Source: Dehalococcoidia bacterium
GTDB taxonomy: Bacteria > Chloroflexota > Dehalococcoidia > Lucifugimonadales > JAGWBF01
Assembly: GCA_021296015.1 (NCBI GenBank)
Contig: JAGWBG010000008.1
Location: 1-23,631 of the forward strand
Direction of reading: 5' to 3'
Length of the DNA stretch: 23,631 nt
Shown: in pieces, positions 8,328 to 16,608 of the stretch
How positions within the stretch are numbered: position 1 is the first letter of the stretch
How the letters are laid out: every line of letters starts with the position of its first letter
The notes under the pieces: generated by a model
The model's database searches: none
Seen by the model: only the letters and a program-made list of their open reading frames with translations
What the model was told of the DNA's origin: nothing
Made by a program: the position numbers and the translations under genes

Positions 8328-8356
8328 CCCCTCGTCCGATACAGGCGGACGAGGGG
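8328..8356. repeat. Perfect 11-bp stem hairpin
   Basis: CCCCTCGTCCG (8328-8338) and CGGACGAGGGG (8346-8356) are exact reverse complements around a 7-base loop. No T-run follows on either strand, so it is more likely a repeat element or an RNA-stabilising hairpin than an intrinsic terminator. Confidence 0.7.
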
Positions 8357-8397
8357 TCTAAAACCTTGTTATTCGCGCCGATCTGCTGCCATAGAAT

Positions 8398-8446
8398 TTT
8401 AGATTCCTTCCGCCTTCGGAGGACCAAAGGGGGTTCGGAATGACGG
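8398..8446. repeat. Third copy of the 'TTTAGATTCC...TTCGGAATGACGG' repeat
   Basis: TTTAGATTCCTTCCGCCTTC opens and GGTTCGGAATGACGG closes the unit, matching the termini of the copies at 1405-1445 and 1337-1366. The middle differs in length and sequence, so the ends are the conserved part. Confidence 0.6.
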
Positions 8447-8473
8447 TGAGCGCACCCCAGACGAGGCACGGGT

Positions 8474-8482
8474 ATTATACCA
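8474..8482 (-). promoter_or_regulatory. Extended -10 element (TGGTATAAT) upstream of the TIGR00725 gene
   Basis: On the minus strand TGGTATAAT is a full extended -10. No good -35 lies 16-18 bases upstream, as is allowed for extended -10 promoters. It would give a leader of about 260 bases containing several hairpin repeats. The same nonamer occurs on the plus strand at 19568-19576. Confidence 0.4.
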
Positions 8483-8530
8483 GATTGCTACATGATGCGG
8501 CTAACCGTAGCGGGAATGTCCCCAACCATT

Positions 8531-8550
8531 CCTGTCTATTGGCAGACAGG
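8531..8550. repeat. Hairpin CCTGTCT-6-AGACAGG
   Basis: A perfect 7-bp stem with a 6-base loop in the spacer downstream of nuoN. A related, weaker CCTGT...ACAGG element lies at about 21875-21889. Confidence 0.5.
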
Positions 8551-8565
8551 AGTGTCAACACGCCC

Positions 8566-8637
8566 TGAGATTCTTCGGCAGCGGAACATCGCAAATAGTG
8601 AGGGATCTAGACCCTTCGCTGAGCTCAGGGTGACAGT
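8566..8637. repeat. Degenerate 'GAGATTCTTCGG...CCCTTCGCTGAGCTCAGGGTGACAG' repeat
   Basis: The end, CCCTTCGCTGAGCTCAGGG followed by TGACAG, has the form of the short intergenic repeats that end in 'CAGGGTGACA' in Dehalococcoidia. It lies about 50 bases past the nuoN stop and could fold at the 3' end of the nuo transcript. Confidence 0.45.
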
Positions 8638-8688
8638 GAAAGGGATAGGGGTGAAAGTTAAAGATGATCAGGCCTGCCGGACGTCCGA

Positions 8689-10233
8689 CTATGACCCCGC
8701 TCCGGGCAGGATGGCCGACGTGGCGGCGTCCAGGGCCTCCACGATAGGGAAGGGATATACACCCACGAAGAAGGTCCCCAGCACCATTAGAATCAGCACG
8801 CCTATTATGAGGGGTGTAGGCGAGTGACGGGACGCATCCTCCGCACCGCCTCCCACCGGGGGAGGGTGGGGGTTGTGGGCTGACGCAGGCTCCAACTTCC
8901 CCTCCATATCGGGAGCGGGCTGGATGTACATGTGCCTTATCTCTACCTGGTAGTAGTAGAGGGATATGAGGCTGTTGACTATCGCCAGACCCGCCAGCCA
9001 CAGCAAACCTTCGTTGGCCGCCGCCGTGAACAGGTAAAACTTGGTGGTAAATCCGGCGAAGAAGGGTAGGCCCGCCAGAGAGAACATTCCTATGGCCATA
9101 GCCGCCGCGAGGAAGGGATGCCTGTCGGCGAGGCCCGAGAAGTCGGCTATCTCCTCTTTGCCGGTCATATTGAAGAAGGCAATTATTCCCACGAAGACAG
9201 CCAGGTTGGTGAATGAGTACCCCACAATATGCAGCATTACGCCGTTGGAGGCCAGGGGCGAAGTCTCGGAGAGGGCCGCTATCCCCACCAGCAGGAAACC
9301 CACCTGTCCTATGCTTGAGTAGGCCAGAAGCCTCTTGATATTGTGCTGGGCTATGGCCACCAGGTTGCCCACCGTCATAGTTATCGCCGCTATGATGGCT
9401 ACGATTATCTGCCAATCGTCTATCGAGGGCATGAACGCCTCGGCAAAGAGCCTGAGCATCAGGGCAAAGGCGGCGGCCTTGGACCCCACCGCCAGGTACG
9501 CCGTCACAGGCAGAGGAGCGCCCTGGTAGACGTCCGGCGCCCACATGTGAAAGGGCACCGCTGCCACTTTGAAGCCCAACCCAACCAGAATCAGGGCCAA
9601 GCCCACCCACAGCGCGGGACTTGCGTCGCCTGCGTTGGCCAGGGTCGCGCTTATGTCGGCAAAGTGGGTCACGCCTATGGTGCTGTAGAGCATACTTATC
9701 CCGAAGAGCAATATGGCCGAGGAGAAGGCGCCAATCAGGACGTACTTTATACCCGCCTCGTTGGACCTGGGGTTGTAACGGGCGTAGGAGACCATGATGT
9801 AGAAGCTGAAGCTCATAAGCTCCAAGGCGACGTAGGCGGTCAGAATCTCCCGTGAGGCGGCCATGACGTTCATAGCCAGGACGGAAAAGAGGATTAACCC
9901 GTAATACTCTCCGGGATGGCTCAGGTGCTTGCCCACGTAGTCCACGGAACTCAGGATGATGAAGATACCCAGAAGGATGAAGAAAGACTTGAAGAAGAGG
10001 GCATAGGAGTCTACCTTAATCAGGCCGCCGTACATCTCCTCGTTCTCGCCCCACAACAGCGCCAGCGCAAGGGCCAGAAGTCCGATGAGTCCCGCCACGC
10101 TGACCCAGGCCAGCAGTTTTTTCCTGTTGGCGGGCAGCAGCAGGTCTATGGCGAACACGGCAAAGGCCAGGGTCGCCAGCAGGAACTCCGGCAACAGCAG
10201 GTGTAAATTAGATGTTAGGTTCGTTTCCGGCAT
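8689..10233 (-). CDS. nuoN: NADH-quinone oxidoreductase subunit N
   Basis: An antiporter-like membrane subunit of complex I (514 residues, about 14 helices) that helps form the proton-pumping arm. YVALELMSFSFYIMVSYAR (about 135-153) carries the conserved Glu of helix 5; GFKVAAVPFHMWAPDVYQGAPLPVTAYL (about 222-250) carries the broken-helix Lys and the PFHxWxPDxYxGAP signature. It starts 10 bases after nuoM ends and is the last gene of the cluster. Odd: before the last helix lies a hydrophilic insert, ASAHNPHPPPVGGGAEDASRH, encoded by a C/G-rich palindromic repeat (8831-8880). The reading frame is intact. Confidence 0.95.
   Translation of the reverse strand: MPETNLTSNLHLLLPEFLLATLAFAVFAIDLLLPANRKKLLAWVSVAGLIGLLALALALLWGENEEMYGGLIKVDSYALFFKSFFILLGIFIILSSVDYVGKHLSHPGEYYGLILFSVLAMNVMAASREILTAYVALELMSFSFYIMVSYARYNPRSNEAGIKYVLIGAFSSAILLFGISMLYSTIGVTHFADISATLANAGDASPALWVGLALILVGLGFKVAAVPFHMWAPDVYQGAPLPVTAYLAVGSKAAAFALMLRLFAEAFMPSIDDWQIIVAIIAAITMTVGNLVAIAQHNIKRLLAYSSIGQVGFLLVGIAALSETSPLASNGVMLHIVGYSFTNLAVFVGIIAFFNMTGKEEIADFSGLADRHPFLAAAMAIGMFSLAGLPFFAGFTTKFYLFTAAANEGLLWLAGLAIVNSLISLYYYQVEIRHMYIQPAPDMEGKLEPASAHNPHPPPVGGGAEDASRHSPTPLIIGVLILMVLGTFFVGVYPFPIVEALDAATSAILPGAGS
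8831..8880. repeat. C/G-rich imperfect palindrome within nuoN
   Basis: The coding strand reads CACAACCCCCACCCTCCCCC, then GGTGGGAGGCGGTGCGGAGG. The plus strand at 1549-1590 in the DUF2298 gene is similar (CCCCCATCCCGGCCCC, then TGGGGGGCGGAGC). It adds a Pro/Gly-rich loop to NuoN without breaking the frame. Confidence 0.5.
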
Positions 10234-10243
10234 ATCAAAATCA

Positions 10244-11737
10244 CTAGCTCACACCGGGGATGGTGCTCACACCGGCGTTGATTACGTCCATAAAGGGCAA
10301 GGGCCACACACCCACAAACAGGAGCACGAAGCCCAATAGTGCTATGGCCCCCATCTCTATTTTACTGGCTTCGCCCAGATGTTCCCACCGGGGCGAAATG
10401 GGGCCGAAGAAAACTTTGGCAAGGAGACGCAGGATGTACACCGCAGTAATGGCGGCTCCTATCACTGCCAGCACCGCCAGGGGCAGGTACTCCTCGAACA
10501 CCCCCACGAATACCAGGAACTCGGCAATAAACCCGCTCAATCCCGGCAGTCCCAGGGAGGCCAGCCCGGCCACGGCGAAGAAGGCCGCCGTAAACCCCAT
10601 ACGCTTGGACAGGCCCTCCAGTACCCTGATGTCCCGGACGTGGGTGCGGTCGTAGATTACCCCTACCAGGGCAAAGAAGAGGGCCGTCATTATGCCGTGA
10701 GAGAACATCTGGAGCACCGCACCTCCCACACCCAGCGGATGCAGGGTGGCGATTCCCATGAACACGTACCCCATGTGGCTGACGCTGGAGTAACCCACAA
10801 CGTATTTCAAGTCCTGCTGAGACATGGCCGCGATAGCTCCATAGAGGACGTTGACGGTTCCCAGTCCTATGAGCACGGGCATCCAGGTATCCGCCCCGTC
10901 GGGCAGCAGGATCATTCCCACACGTATGATACCGTAGGCACCCAGCTTCATCAGTACCCCGGCGTGGAGCATACTCACCGCAGTGGGGGCCGCCACGTGT
11001 CCGTCGGGGGACCAGGTGTGGAAGGGCCACAGGCCGGCCAGCACCCCGAATCCCACCATGAAGAAGGGGAAGAAGAGGTTCTCGAAGTGCTTGAAGCCGT
11101 CGTTGAATTCCACGCTCTGAAGCTCTTCCAGGGAAAAGGTGGGGGTGCCCGCCTGGCTGGCTGCCCAGTACACCGCCAGGATAGACACCCAGACAAGGAC
11201 GCTCCCGGCCACCAGGTACAGCACCAGCTTCATGGCCCCGTACTCTTTGGTGCGGATGAAGGTTCCGAAGTCGCTGCTGCTGCCCCACACCCCTATGAGC
11301 AGGTACATGGGCAGCACCGCAAGCTCGTAGAAGAAGAACAGAAAGAACAGGTCACGGGTCACGAAGGTCCCGTACACTCCGGCCACCAGCATCATCAGGA
11401 GGACGAAGAAGTCCTTGGGCCGGTGCTCGATGTTCCACGAGACCAGTATGGCCGCAAACATCACTATGCCCGTGAGCAGCACCATAGGGGCTGAGATGCC
11501 GTCAAGCCCCAGGCTGAAGGAGATGTTCAGGGGGTGCTCCAGCCACGTGAAGGACTCGGTGAACTGATAGCCTCCCTCCCTGTAGTCGTAAAGGGCGAAG
11601 ATGACGATGCTCAGGACCAGTGTGGAGAAGGCAACGAAGGCAGAGAAAAGCTTTATCTCCCTACCCCTGTTGGGCGGGAAGAAGGCCAGGAGCACACCCC
11701 CTACGAAGGGGAAGAGAATGGTTAGAAATAGCTCCAT
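10244..11737 (-). CDS. nuoM: NADH-quinone oxidoreductase subunit M
   Basis: An antiporter-like proton-channel subunit of complex I (497 residues, about 14 helices). FFFYELAVLPMYLLIGVWG (about 134-152) has the key Glu of helix 5. GLWPFHTWSPDGHVAAPTAVSMLHAGVLMKLGAYG (about 222-256) has the PFHxWxPDxHxxAPT signature and the essential Lys. The ATG is preceded by TAGGAGAGC. It lies 70 bases after nuoL and 10 bases before nuoN, in one transcript. Confidence 0.97.
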   Translation of the reverse strand: MELFLTILFPFVGGVLLAFFPPNRGREIKLFSAFVAFSTLVLSIVIFALYDYREGGYQFTESFTWLEHPLNISFSLGLDGISAPMVLLTGIVMFAAILVSWNIEHRPKDFFVLLMMLVAGVYGTFVTRDLFFLFFFYELAVLPMYLLIGVWGSSSDFGTFIRTKEYGAMKLVLYLVAGSVLVWVSILAVYWAASQAGTPTFSLEELQSVEFNDGFKHFENLFFPFFMVGFGVLAGLWPFHTWSPDGHVAAPTAVSMLHAGVLMKLGAYGIIRVGMILLPDGADTWMPVLIGLGTVNVLYGAIAAMSQQDLKYVVGYSSVSHMGYVFMGIATLHPLGVGGAVLQMFSHGIMTALFFALVGVIYDRTHVRDIRVLEGLSKRMGFTAAFFAVAGLASLGLPGLSGFIAEFLVFVGVFEEYLPLAVLAVIGAAITAVYILRLLAKVFFGPISPRWEHLGEASKIEMGAIALLGFVLLFVGVWPLPFMDVINAGVSTIPGVS

Positions 11738-11807
11738 GCTCTCCTACACCTTACGTCAAGCCGCATAGACAACCCGGTTATATCAGCTGTATTTGTCATA
11801 CTGGTAA

Positions 11808-13697
11808 TCAAGTGCTGGTGGTAAGCACCCACCACAGGATAGCTATCGCCACTGCGCCAACTGCCATGCCCATTGCGTAATTGTACATCCGCCCCGTCAC
11901 ATGATACCTGAGGTTCAGGCCGGACCGGCGGACGGATTCGCCGGGGCCGTTCACAGCCTTGTCATTTATCACGACGCGGTCAAAGAGGGCCACAAACCTC
12001 GAAAATGCCATCACAACCCGGTCCACACCCCACTGGTAAAGGTCGTCCAGGTAGTATTTGTTGCCGACGACCCTGATGGCAGCGGCGAAGCGGACCTTCC
12101 ACGGCCCCAGGGAAATCCGTCGGGCCATGTATATATACCAACCGAGAACAAATGCACCGACGGCAAGGATGATGGACCCCACACCGAGACCAGTGTTGAA
12201 CTCGAACCCGTGGGGATAGTTGAAGAACAGGAAAGTCCCTATCCCTCCGGCTTCGGTAATCCGTATGGCTACGAAGCCAAATATGACGGCCAGCACGGCC
12301 AGCACCGCCATAGGAGCCAGCATCACCCAAGGCGATTCGTGCACGTGGTTGTTTTCGGCCTTGAGTTCGCCGTAGAAGACTACGTACAGCGCTCTAGCCA
12401 TGTACATGGCGCTCAGGAAAGCGGCTATCAGGGCAAAGGCCAGGAGATAGTTCTTGTGGTCCAACACGGCCAGCAGCACCTCGTCCTTGCTCCAGAAGCC
12501 CGCGAATATGGGTATCCCGGCCAGAGATAGTGCGCCCACGGTGAAGGTTAAGGTTGTAATGGGCATCACACGCCGCAGGCCCCCCATTTTGTTTATGTCC
12601 GTCTCATTGTTCATGCTGTGCATCACGCTGCCCGCACCCAGGAACAGGAGGGCCTTTGAGAAGCCGTGGGCCAGATGATGAAATATGGCGGCAGTATACC
12701 CGAAAGCGCCCAGTGACAGCATCATTAGCCCCAGATGGCTTATGGTGGAATAGGCCAGGATGCGCTTCAGGTCCGTTACAACCAGGGCCATAGTAGCGCC
12801 CATAAGGGCCGTGATGAGGCCAATGGCCGCCACGACTATCAAGGCGTCGGGAGCCGCTTCGAAGATGGGGAAGGCACGGGCCACCAGGTACACCCCGGCC
12901 ACTACCATGGTGGCAGCGTGAATCAGGGCGCTAACGGGTGTGGGGCCTTCCATTGCGTCGGGCAGCCAGACGTGGAAGGGGAACTGGGCCGACTTGCCCA
13001 TAGCCCCCAGAAACAGGAGGAGGGCAGCAGCGGTCAGCGTTCCCTCGCCAATCTCCCCCGCACTCACCGCCGCGAAGGTGGTGGACATGTCGAAGGTGCC
13101 CACCTCTTTGAAAAGCAGCAGGATACCCAAGAGCAGTCCCACGTCGCCTATTCTGGTGGTAATGAAGGCCTTCTTGGCCGCCTCTGCCGCGGACCGCCTC
13201 TCGTACCAGAAGCCGATGAGCAGGTATGAGCACACACCCACCAGTTCCCAGACCACATAGAGCAGCAAGAAGTTGTCGGCCAGCACCAGGGCGAGCATGG
13301 AGGCAACGAAGAGAGCATGAACGGCGAAGTACCAACCGAAGCGGGATTCACCGTGCATGTACCCAAGGGAATACACCTGTACCATCAGGGCCACCAGGGT
13401 GACCAGACCCAGCATCACCACTGTTAAGGGGTCTATGATTATCCCCCAGCTAAGCACCACGCTGCCGGCGGTGAACCACTCCCGATTGAAAGTACAGGTC
13501 TTCTGGCCGAAGCTATCCGGGCATTCGGCTCCCAGAAAGCCCCCAAGCACCACCCAGAACATGGCAAAGCCCGCAGCGATAGCCAGAATGGCAACGAAGG
13601 CTCCCTGGCCCGGTAGGAATCTGCCAAAGAGAACAATCAGAAAGAAGGCTACGAAGCTGAGGGATGGGATAAGCCATGCAAGCTCTGCTAAATCCAT
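11808..13697 (-). CDS. nuoL: NADH-quinone oxidoreductase subunit L
   Basis: The distal proton-pumping subunit of complex I, about 629 residues. YVVWELVGVCSYLLIGFWY holds the helix-5 Glu; GKSAQFPFHVWLPDAMEGPTPVSALIHAATMVVAGVYLVAR holds the antiporter signature and Lys residues. A C-terminal extension with a lateral helix (the usual NuoL feature) follows, ending in a final membrane helix (AMGMAVGAVAIAILWWVL). The start is placed at MDLAELAWLIPSLSF (13697) because relatives begin there. An ATG at 13724 would add MGGGLDRPS; the strong GGGAGGAGG overlaps that upstream start region and lies 16 bases before 13697, so the start is not certain. Confidence 0.95.
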   Translation of the reverse strand: MDLAELAWLIPSLSFVAFFLIVLFGRFLPGQGAFVAILAIAAGFAMFWVVLGGFLGAECPDSFGQKTCTFNREWFTAGSVVLSWGIIIDPLTVVMLGLVTLVALMVQVYSLGYMHGESRFGWYFAVHALFVASMLALVLADNFLLLYVVWELVGVCSYLLIGFWYERRSAAEAAKKAFITTRIGDVGLLLGILLLFKEVGTFDMSTTFAAVSAGEIGEGTLTAAALLLFLGAMGKSAQFPFHVWLPDAMEGPTPVSALIHAATMVVAGVYLVARAFPIFEAAPDALIVVAAIGLITALMGATMALVVTDLKRILAYSTISHLGLMMLSLGAFGYTAAIFHHLAHGFSKALLFLGAGSVMHSMNNETDINKMGGLRRVMPITTLTFTVGALSLAGIPIFAGFWSKDEVLLAVLDHKNYLLAFALIAAFLSAMYMARALYVVFYGELKAENNHVHESPWVMLAPMAVLAVLAVIFGFVAIRITEAGGIGTFLFFNYPHGFEFNTGLGVGSIILAVGAFVLGWYIYMARRISLGPWKVRFAAAIRVVGNKYYLDDLYQWGVDRVVMAFSRFVALFDRVVINDKAVNGPGESVRRSGLNLRYHVTGRMYNYAMGMAVGAVAIAILWWVLTTST

Positions 13698-13788
13698 GCT
13701 GGGCCTGTCCAGGCCTCCTCCCATTCGATTTTGCTCTGAGTGTACCCAAAAGGTAGCTCAATGTGCCCTTGGGTGCCGGGATATTCTT

Positions 13789-14094
13789 TCACCATTTCAT
13801 CAAGTCCACTTCGTCCACGTTTACAGTGGACCGGTTGCGGAATATCCGCAAGATTATAGCCAGGGCAAGCCCTACCTCTGCCGCCGCCACCGTTATTACG
13901 AAAATGGCGATTATCTGGCCGGTGAAGGCCGTTTGGTCCATGTGAGCGGCGGCGGCTATCAGGTTTATGTTGACGGCATTTAACATCAACTCGATTGACA
14001 TGAGTATAAGCACGGCGCTGCGTCGGGCCAGGACACCATAAAGCCCTATGCAGAATAGGGCGGCGCTAAGTACCTGAAAAGCCTCAAGGGGCAT
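13789..14094 (-). CDS. nuoK: NADH-quinone oxidoreductase subunit K
   Basis: A three-helix membrane subunit of complex I, 101 residues, the usual length. It shows SAVLILMSIELMLNAVNINLIAAA with the conserved Glu in helix 2 (MSIELMLNAVN) and a second acidic residue in helix 3 (AAAEVGLALAIILRIFR). The ATG shares a base with the nuoJ TAA (TAATG), so translation is coupled to nuoJ. Confidence 0.97.
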   Translation of the reverse strand: MPLEAFQVLSAALFCIGLYGVLARRSAVLILMSIELMLNAVNINLIAAAAHMDQTAFTGQIIAIFVITVAAAEVGLALAIILRIFRNRSTVNVDEVDLMKW

Positions 14095-14582
14095 TACTCT
14101 CTATCTCCGGCTCGGCCCGCTATGATTATGGCCCCGACAAGGGCCACCAGAAGCACCAGTGATACTACCTCAAATGGCACTGCCCACTTCGTGAACAGGG
14201 ACTCTCCTATCTTGGCGAGCCCGGGCCCTTCGGGTTCGCTGGCTGGGGGCAGATTCCATAGAAAGGACGCCGCCAGCACGCCGAAGACCGCCAGCCCTGC
14301 CACTATTGCCAGGGGCCATTGAGGATTGTCGGAAATGCGGGGATATTCCTGACTTCGGGTGAGCATGATGGCGAAGATGAGCACAATAATTATTGCGCCA
14401 CCGTAAATAAGGACCTGCACCAGGGCGAGGAACTCAGCGAATACCAGGAGGTAAATGCCAGCTACCGATACCAGTGAGAGAAGTAAGAACAGGGCGGCGT
14501 GGACTACGTTCCTGGTAGCCACTACGCCCAGCCCTCCGCCCAGAGTCAGAATAGCTACTATGACGAAAAGGGGTTCAGACAT
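14094..14582 (-). CDS. nuoJ: NADH-quinone oxidoreductase subunit J
   Basis: A five-helix membrane subunit of complex I, 162 residues. It shows ATRNVVHAALFLLLSLVSVAGIYLLVFAEFLALVQVLIYGGAIIIVLIFAIML, the typical core with the pi-bulge helix (YGGAIIIVLIFAIMLT). It is the first gene after the spacer that splits the cluster and appears to have its own promoter 30-60 bases upstream. The ribosome site is weak. Confidence 0.96.
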   Translation of the reverse strand: MSEPLFVIVAILTLGGGLGVVATRNVVHAALFLLLSLVSVAGIYLLVFAEFLALVQVLIYGGAIIIVLIFAIMLTRSQEYPRISDNPQWPLAIVAGLAVFGVLAASFLWNLPPASEPEGPGLAKIGESLFTKWAVPFEVVSLVLLVALVGAIIIAGRAGDRE

Positions 14583-14612
14583 ATTACCAGCCTGGATGAA
14601 ATGACAGGTAGA

Positions 14613-14642
14613 ATATTATCACCGGCCTTGTAAATTTGACAA
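14613..14642 (-). promoter_or_regulatory. Likely internal promoter for nuoJKLMN
   Basis: On the minus strand TTGTCA (14642-14637) and TAATAT (14618-14613) are 18 bases apart; GATAAT, 16 bases from the -35, is an alternative. It lies between the repeat block and the nuoJ ATG, so the second half of the complex I cluster may be transcribed independently of the first. Confidence 0.5.
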
Positions 14643-14707
14643 GTCATTACGCTTATCGGTAGCGTTGCAATTTGGGCCGCTGGGCTTTTTGTCGTATTTG
14701 CCCCCAC

Positions 14708-14805
14708 ATCGTCATTCTGGCGAAGCCCAGAATCCAGGTGTGGGAAGGCAGCCCCCGATAGAGAGGGCGGACTGATAGATTCCGGCGCACGGCCGGAACG
14801 ACGGG
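14708..14805. repeat. Two palindromic repeat units between nuoI and nuoJ
   Basis: The first unit (14708-14743) reads CGTCATTCTGGCGAAGC, then CCAGAATCCAGG, with arms ATTCTGG/CCAGAAT. The second (14776-14805) reads TAGATTCCGGCGCACGG, then CCGGAACGACGGG, with arms TTCCGG/CCGGAA. They make up most of the spacer and resemble the units at 8277-8314 and 8398-8446. Confidence 0.6.
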
Positions 14806-14829
14806 AGGCGAGGGCACGCTCAGTGGGGG

Positions 14830-15360
14830 TCAAGCCTTCGGTTCGCCGGACGCCGCCGGAGCGCCCTCTTTCTGCTCCCTGGGCTGTGCCGCGGCCTTGG
14901 CCTGCTTGGCTAGCTCGGTGGGCGGAATCCAATCCGTCTCTTTCTGGTAGCGCTGCCCCAGGCGGTCACCATTGCGTTCATACGTGCTCAACTCGTGCTC
15001 GTGACTCATAACTATGGCGTCGAAGTTGCAGACCTCTACGCATATCCCGCACAAGATACATCGGTTCAGATTTATCTCGAATGTCTCAACAATCTTTTTC
15101 CTGGAACTCTTGCCCTCCTTTTGGAGGGGATTGTCCATCATGGTAGCACTCATACACAGGGTAGGACAGTTCCTTATGCACACCATACAGGCGGTACAGT
15201 AAGGCTCGTCCACCTTCTCGTCCCAGGTGAGAGCCGGGAACCCCATGTAGCGGGGCTGGACCGGTGTGGGTACACTGGGGTACTGGCGAGTGACGGGCGC
15301 TCTGAGGCCTTTTACGGTAGAGACCAGGGTTATCAACATACCCTTCAAGCTGCTCAGCAT
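14830..15360 (-). CDS. nuoI: NADH-quinone oxidoreductase subunit I (2x[4Fe-4S])
   Basis: The peripheral-arm subunit that carries clusters N6a and N6b towards the quinone site, 176 residues. YCTACMVCIRNCPTLCMS and RCILCGICVEVCNFDAIVMS give the two CxxCxxCxxxC motifs; the second has Asn where Pro is usual after the last Cys. The N-terminus (MLSSLKGMLITLVSTVKGL) is the amphipathic anchor. The C-terminal tail (KAAAQPREQKEGAPAASGE) is low-complexity and poorly conserved. It begins three bases after the nuoH stop. Confidence 0.95.
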   Translation of the reverse strand: MLSSLKGMLITLVSTVKGLRAPVTRQYPSVPTPVQPRYMGFPALTWDEKVDEPYCTACMVCIRNCPTLCMSATMMDNPLQKEGKSSRKKIVETFEINLNRCILCGICVEVCNFDAIVMSHEHELSTYERNGDRLGQRYQKETDWIPPTELAKQAKAAAQPREQKEGAPAASGEPKA

Positions 15361-15363
15361 ACG

Positions 15364-16608
15364 TTAACCTCCACTAACAGCTTCCTCAGGCCCTGCTGAA
15401 GGGCCGGAGCTTTGCCGACCCGCCTGACGGCGAGGCTGGCGCTCTATCATGCGCCGACGGTTGTACACCTCCGCCACCTTCCTGGCAGGAGCGGTCACGT
15501 GCTTGTAAATCAGGTATCCTATCACACTCGACAAAGTCAGCGACATAAGTGTCAGGCTCCACCAGGGCCAGCCGTAGTACATGAAGACACCTGTGATAAG
15601 TATGTTGGCGAATGATAGGGGTACTACCACCTGCCAGGCGAAGGCCATAAGCTGGTCTATTCTGAGTCTGGGGAAAGTGCCCCGAATCCAGAATATGACC
15701 AGAATGACGAAGTAGGTCTTGACGAGGAACCAGACAACACCCACCAACGATTCCAACCATTGGGGAGAGGTGGGGTTGAACGGCCCGTGCCATCCTCCCA
15801 GAAACAGGAGGGCAGTGAGGGCTGCGATAATAAAGGTGTTCATGTATTCGGCCAGGAAGAAGACCGACCAGTGAGCACCGCTATACTCGACAAAAGGCCC
15901 CCCTACTATCTCCGACTCGGCGAAGTATATGTCGAAGGGTGTTCTGCCCACCTCGGCAAGGCCGGCAATCAGGAATATGACCATGCCGAGGGGCTGCAAG
16001 ACCGCGAAAGGCACGTTCTGGATACCGGCCTCCAGCCTGGCCGTCTCCGGGGTGATGGACTGGATACCCGGCAGCTGGAAGTTGGTTATGTGTATCAGGT
16101 TCAGGGACTGGGCCATCATGGCCACGGCTATTACTACCATAATCACGGGTATTTCATAGCTGATAAGCTGAGCGGAGGACCGCAGCCCTCCCAGTATGCC
16201 GTACTTGTTGGCCGACCCCCAGCCTGCCAGCACCAGCCCAAGGATGGTGATTACAGAGAAGGCGATTATGTAGAAGAGTCCCATGTCAACGTTGCGCAGT
16301 ACCAGGTTCTCGGCGGCGGGTATGGTGACCCAGAGCATGAAAGAGGGAACCAGCACCACCAGCGGGGCCACCCAGAAGATTGCCCTATCCGCCGAGGATG
16401 GTAGGATGTCCTCCTTGAGGACCAGCTTGACGGCGTCGGCCACAGGCTGGAGCAGACCCATTGGGCCGGTGCGATTGGGACCCAGGCGACGCTGAAGGCG
16501 GCCCAGGAACTTGCGCTCCAGCCACGTGAGGGACAGCACCACCACCGATAGGGCAGTGAACAGGACCAGCAGCCCCAGTATTATCAGGAAGAAGTCAACT
16601 ATCCTCAC
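15364..16608 (-). CDS. nuoH: NADH-quinone oxidoreductase subunit H
   Basis: The membrane subunit that forms much of the quinone chamber and links the peripheral and membrane arms. It shows WLERKFLGRLQRRLGPNRTGPMGLLQPVADAVKLVLKED near the N-terminus, LAEVGRTPFDIYFAESEIVGGPFVEYSG in the middle and IRGTFPRLRIDQLMAFAWQVVVPLSF near the end. The GTG at 16608 (VRIVDFFLIILGLL) is chosen because it overlaps the nuoD stop as GTGA and removes about 20 non-family residues given by a further upstream start at 16671. The result is 414 residues; the C-terminus is a basic extension (RRMIERQPRRQAGRQ). Confidence 0.95.
   Translation of the reverse strand: MRIVDFFLIILGLLVLFTALSVVVLSLTWLERKFLGRLQRRLGPNRTGPMGLLQPVADAVKLVLKEDILPSSADRAIFWVAPLVVLVPSFMLWVTIPAAENLVLRNVDMGLFYIIAFSVITILGLVLAGWGSANKYGILGGLRSSAQLISYEIPVIMVVIAVAMMAQSLNLIHITNFQLPGIQSITPETARLEAGIQNVPFAVLQPLGMVIFLIAGLAEVGRTPFDIYFAESEIVGGPFVEYSGAHWSVFFLAEYMNTFIIAALTALLFLGGWHGPFNPTSPQWLESLVGVVWFLVKTYFVILVIFWIRGTFPRLRIDQLMAFAWQVVVPLSFANILITGVFMYYGWPWWSLTLMSLTLSSVIGYLIYKHVTAPARKVAEVYNRRRMIERQPRRQAGRQSSGPSAGPEEAVSGG

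Larger units (their letters stand above)
8207..8688. other. Repeat-rich spacer with no gene
   Basis: This 482-base gap lies between nuoN (ending here) and the TIGR00725 gene (starting here), both on the minus strand. I see no convincing coding sequence. It is mostly short palindromic units: 8277-8314, 8328-8356, 8398-8446, 8531-8550 and 8566-8637. A TGGTATAAT extended -10 reading towards the TIGR00725 gene lies at 8474-8482. No classic hairpin-plus-T-run terminator was found for nuoN. Confidence 0.75.

Noticed and set aside
8328..8356. The 11-bp hairpin as a rho-independent terminator
   Set aside because: No T-run on either strand after the stem.
8555..9610. A minus-strand frame of 351 codons overlapping nuoN
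   Set aside because: A shifted frame of nuoN with Gly/Arg-rich composition; NuoN itself is complete in its own frame.
10379..11494. A long plus-strand frame (371 codons) opposite nuoM
   Set aside because: His/Gln/Gly-rich shadow of an intact, highly conserved nuoM frame; such antisense frames lie opposite most genes here.
14558..14932. A minus-strand frame of about 124 codons across the nuoI-nuoJ spacer
   Set aside because: It overlaps the end of nuoI, runs through palindromic repeats and has unnatural composition; it is a by-product of GC-rich DNA.
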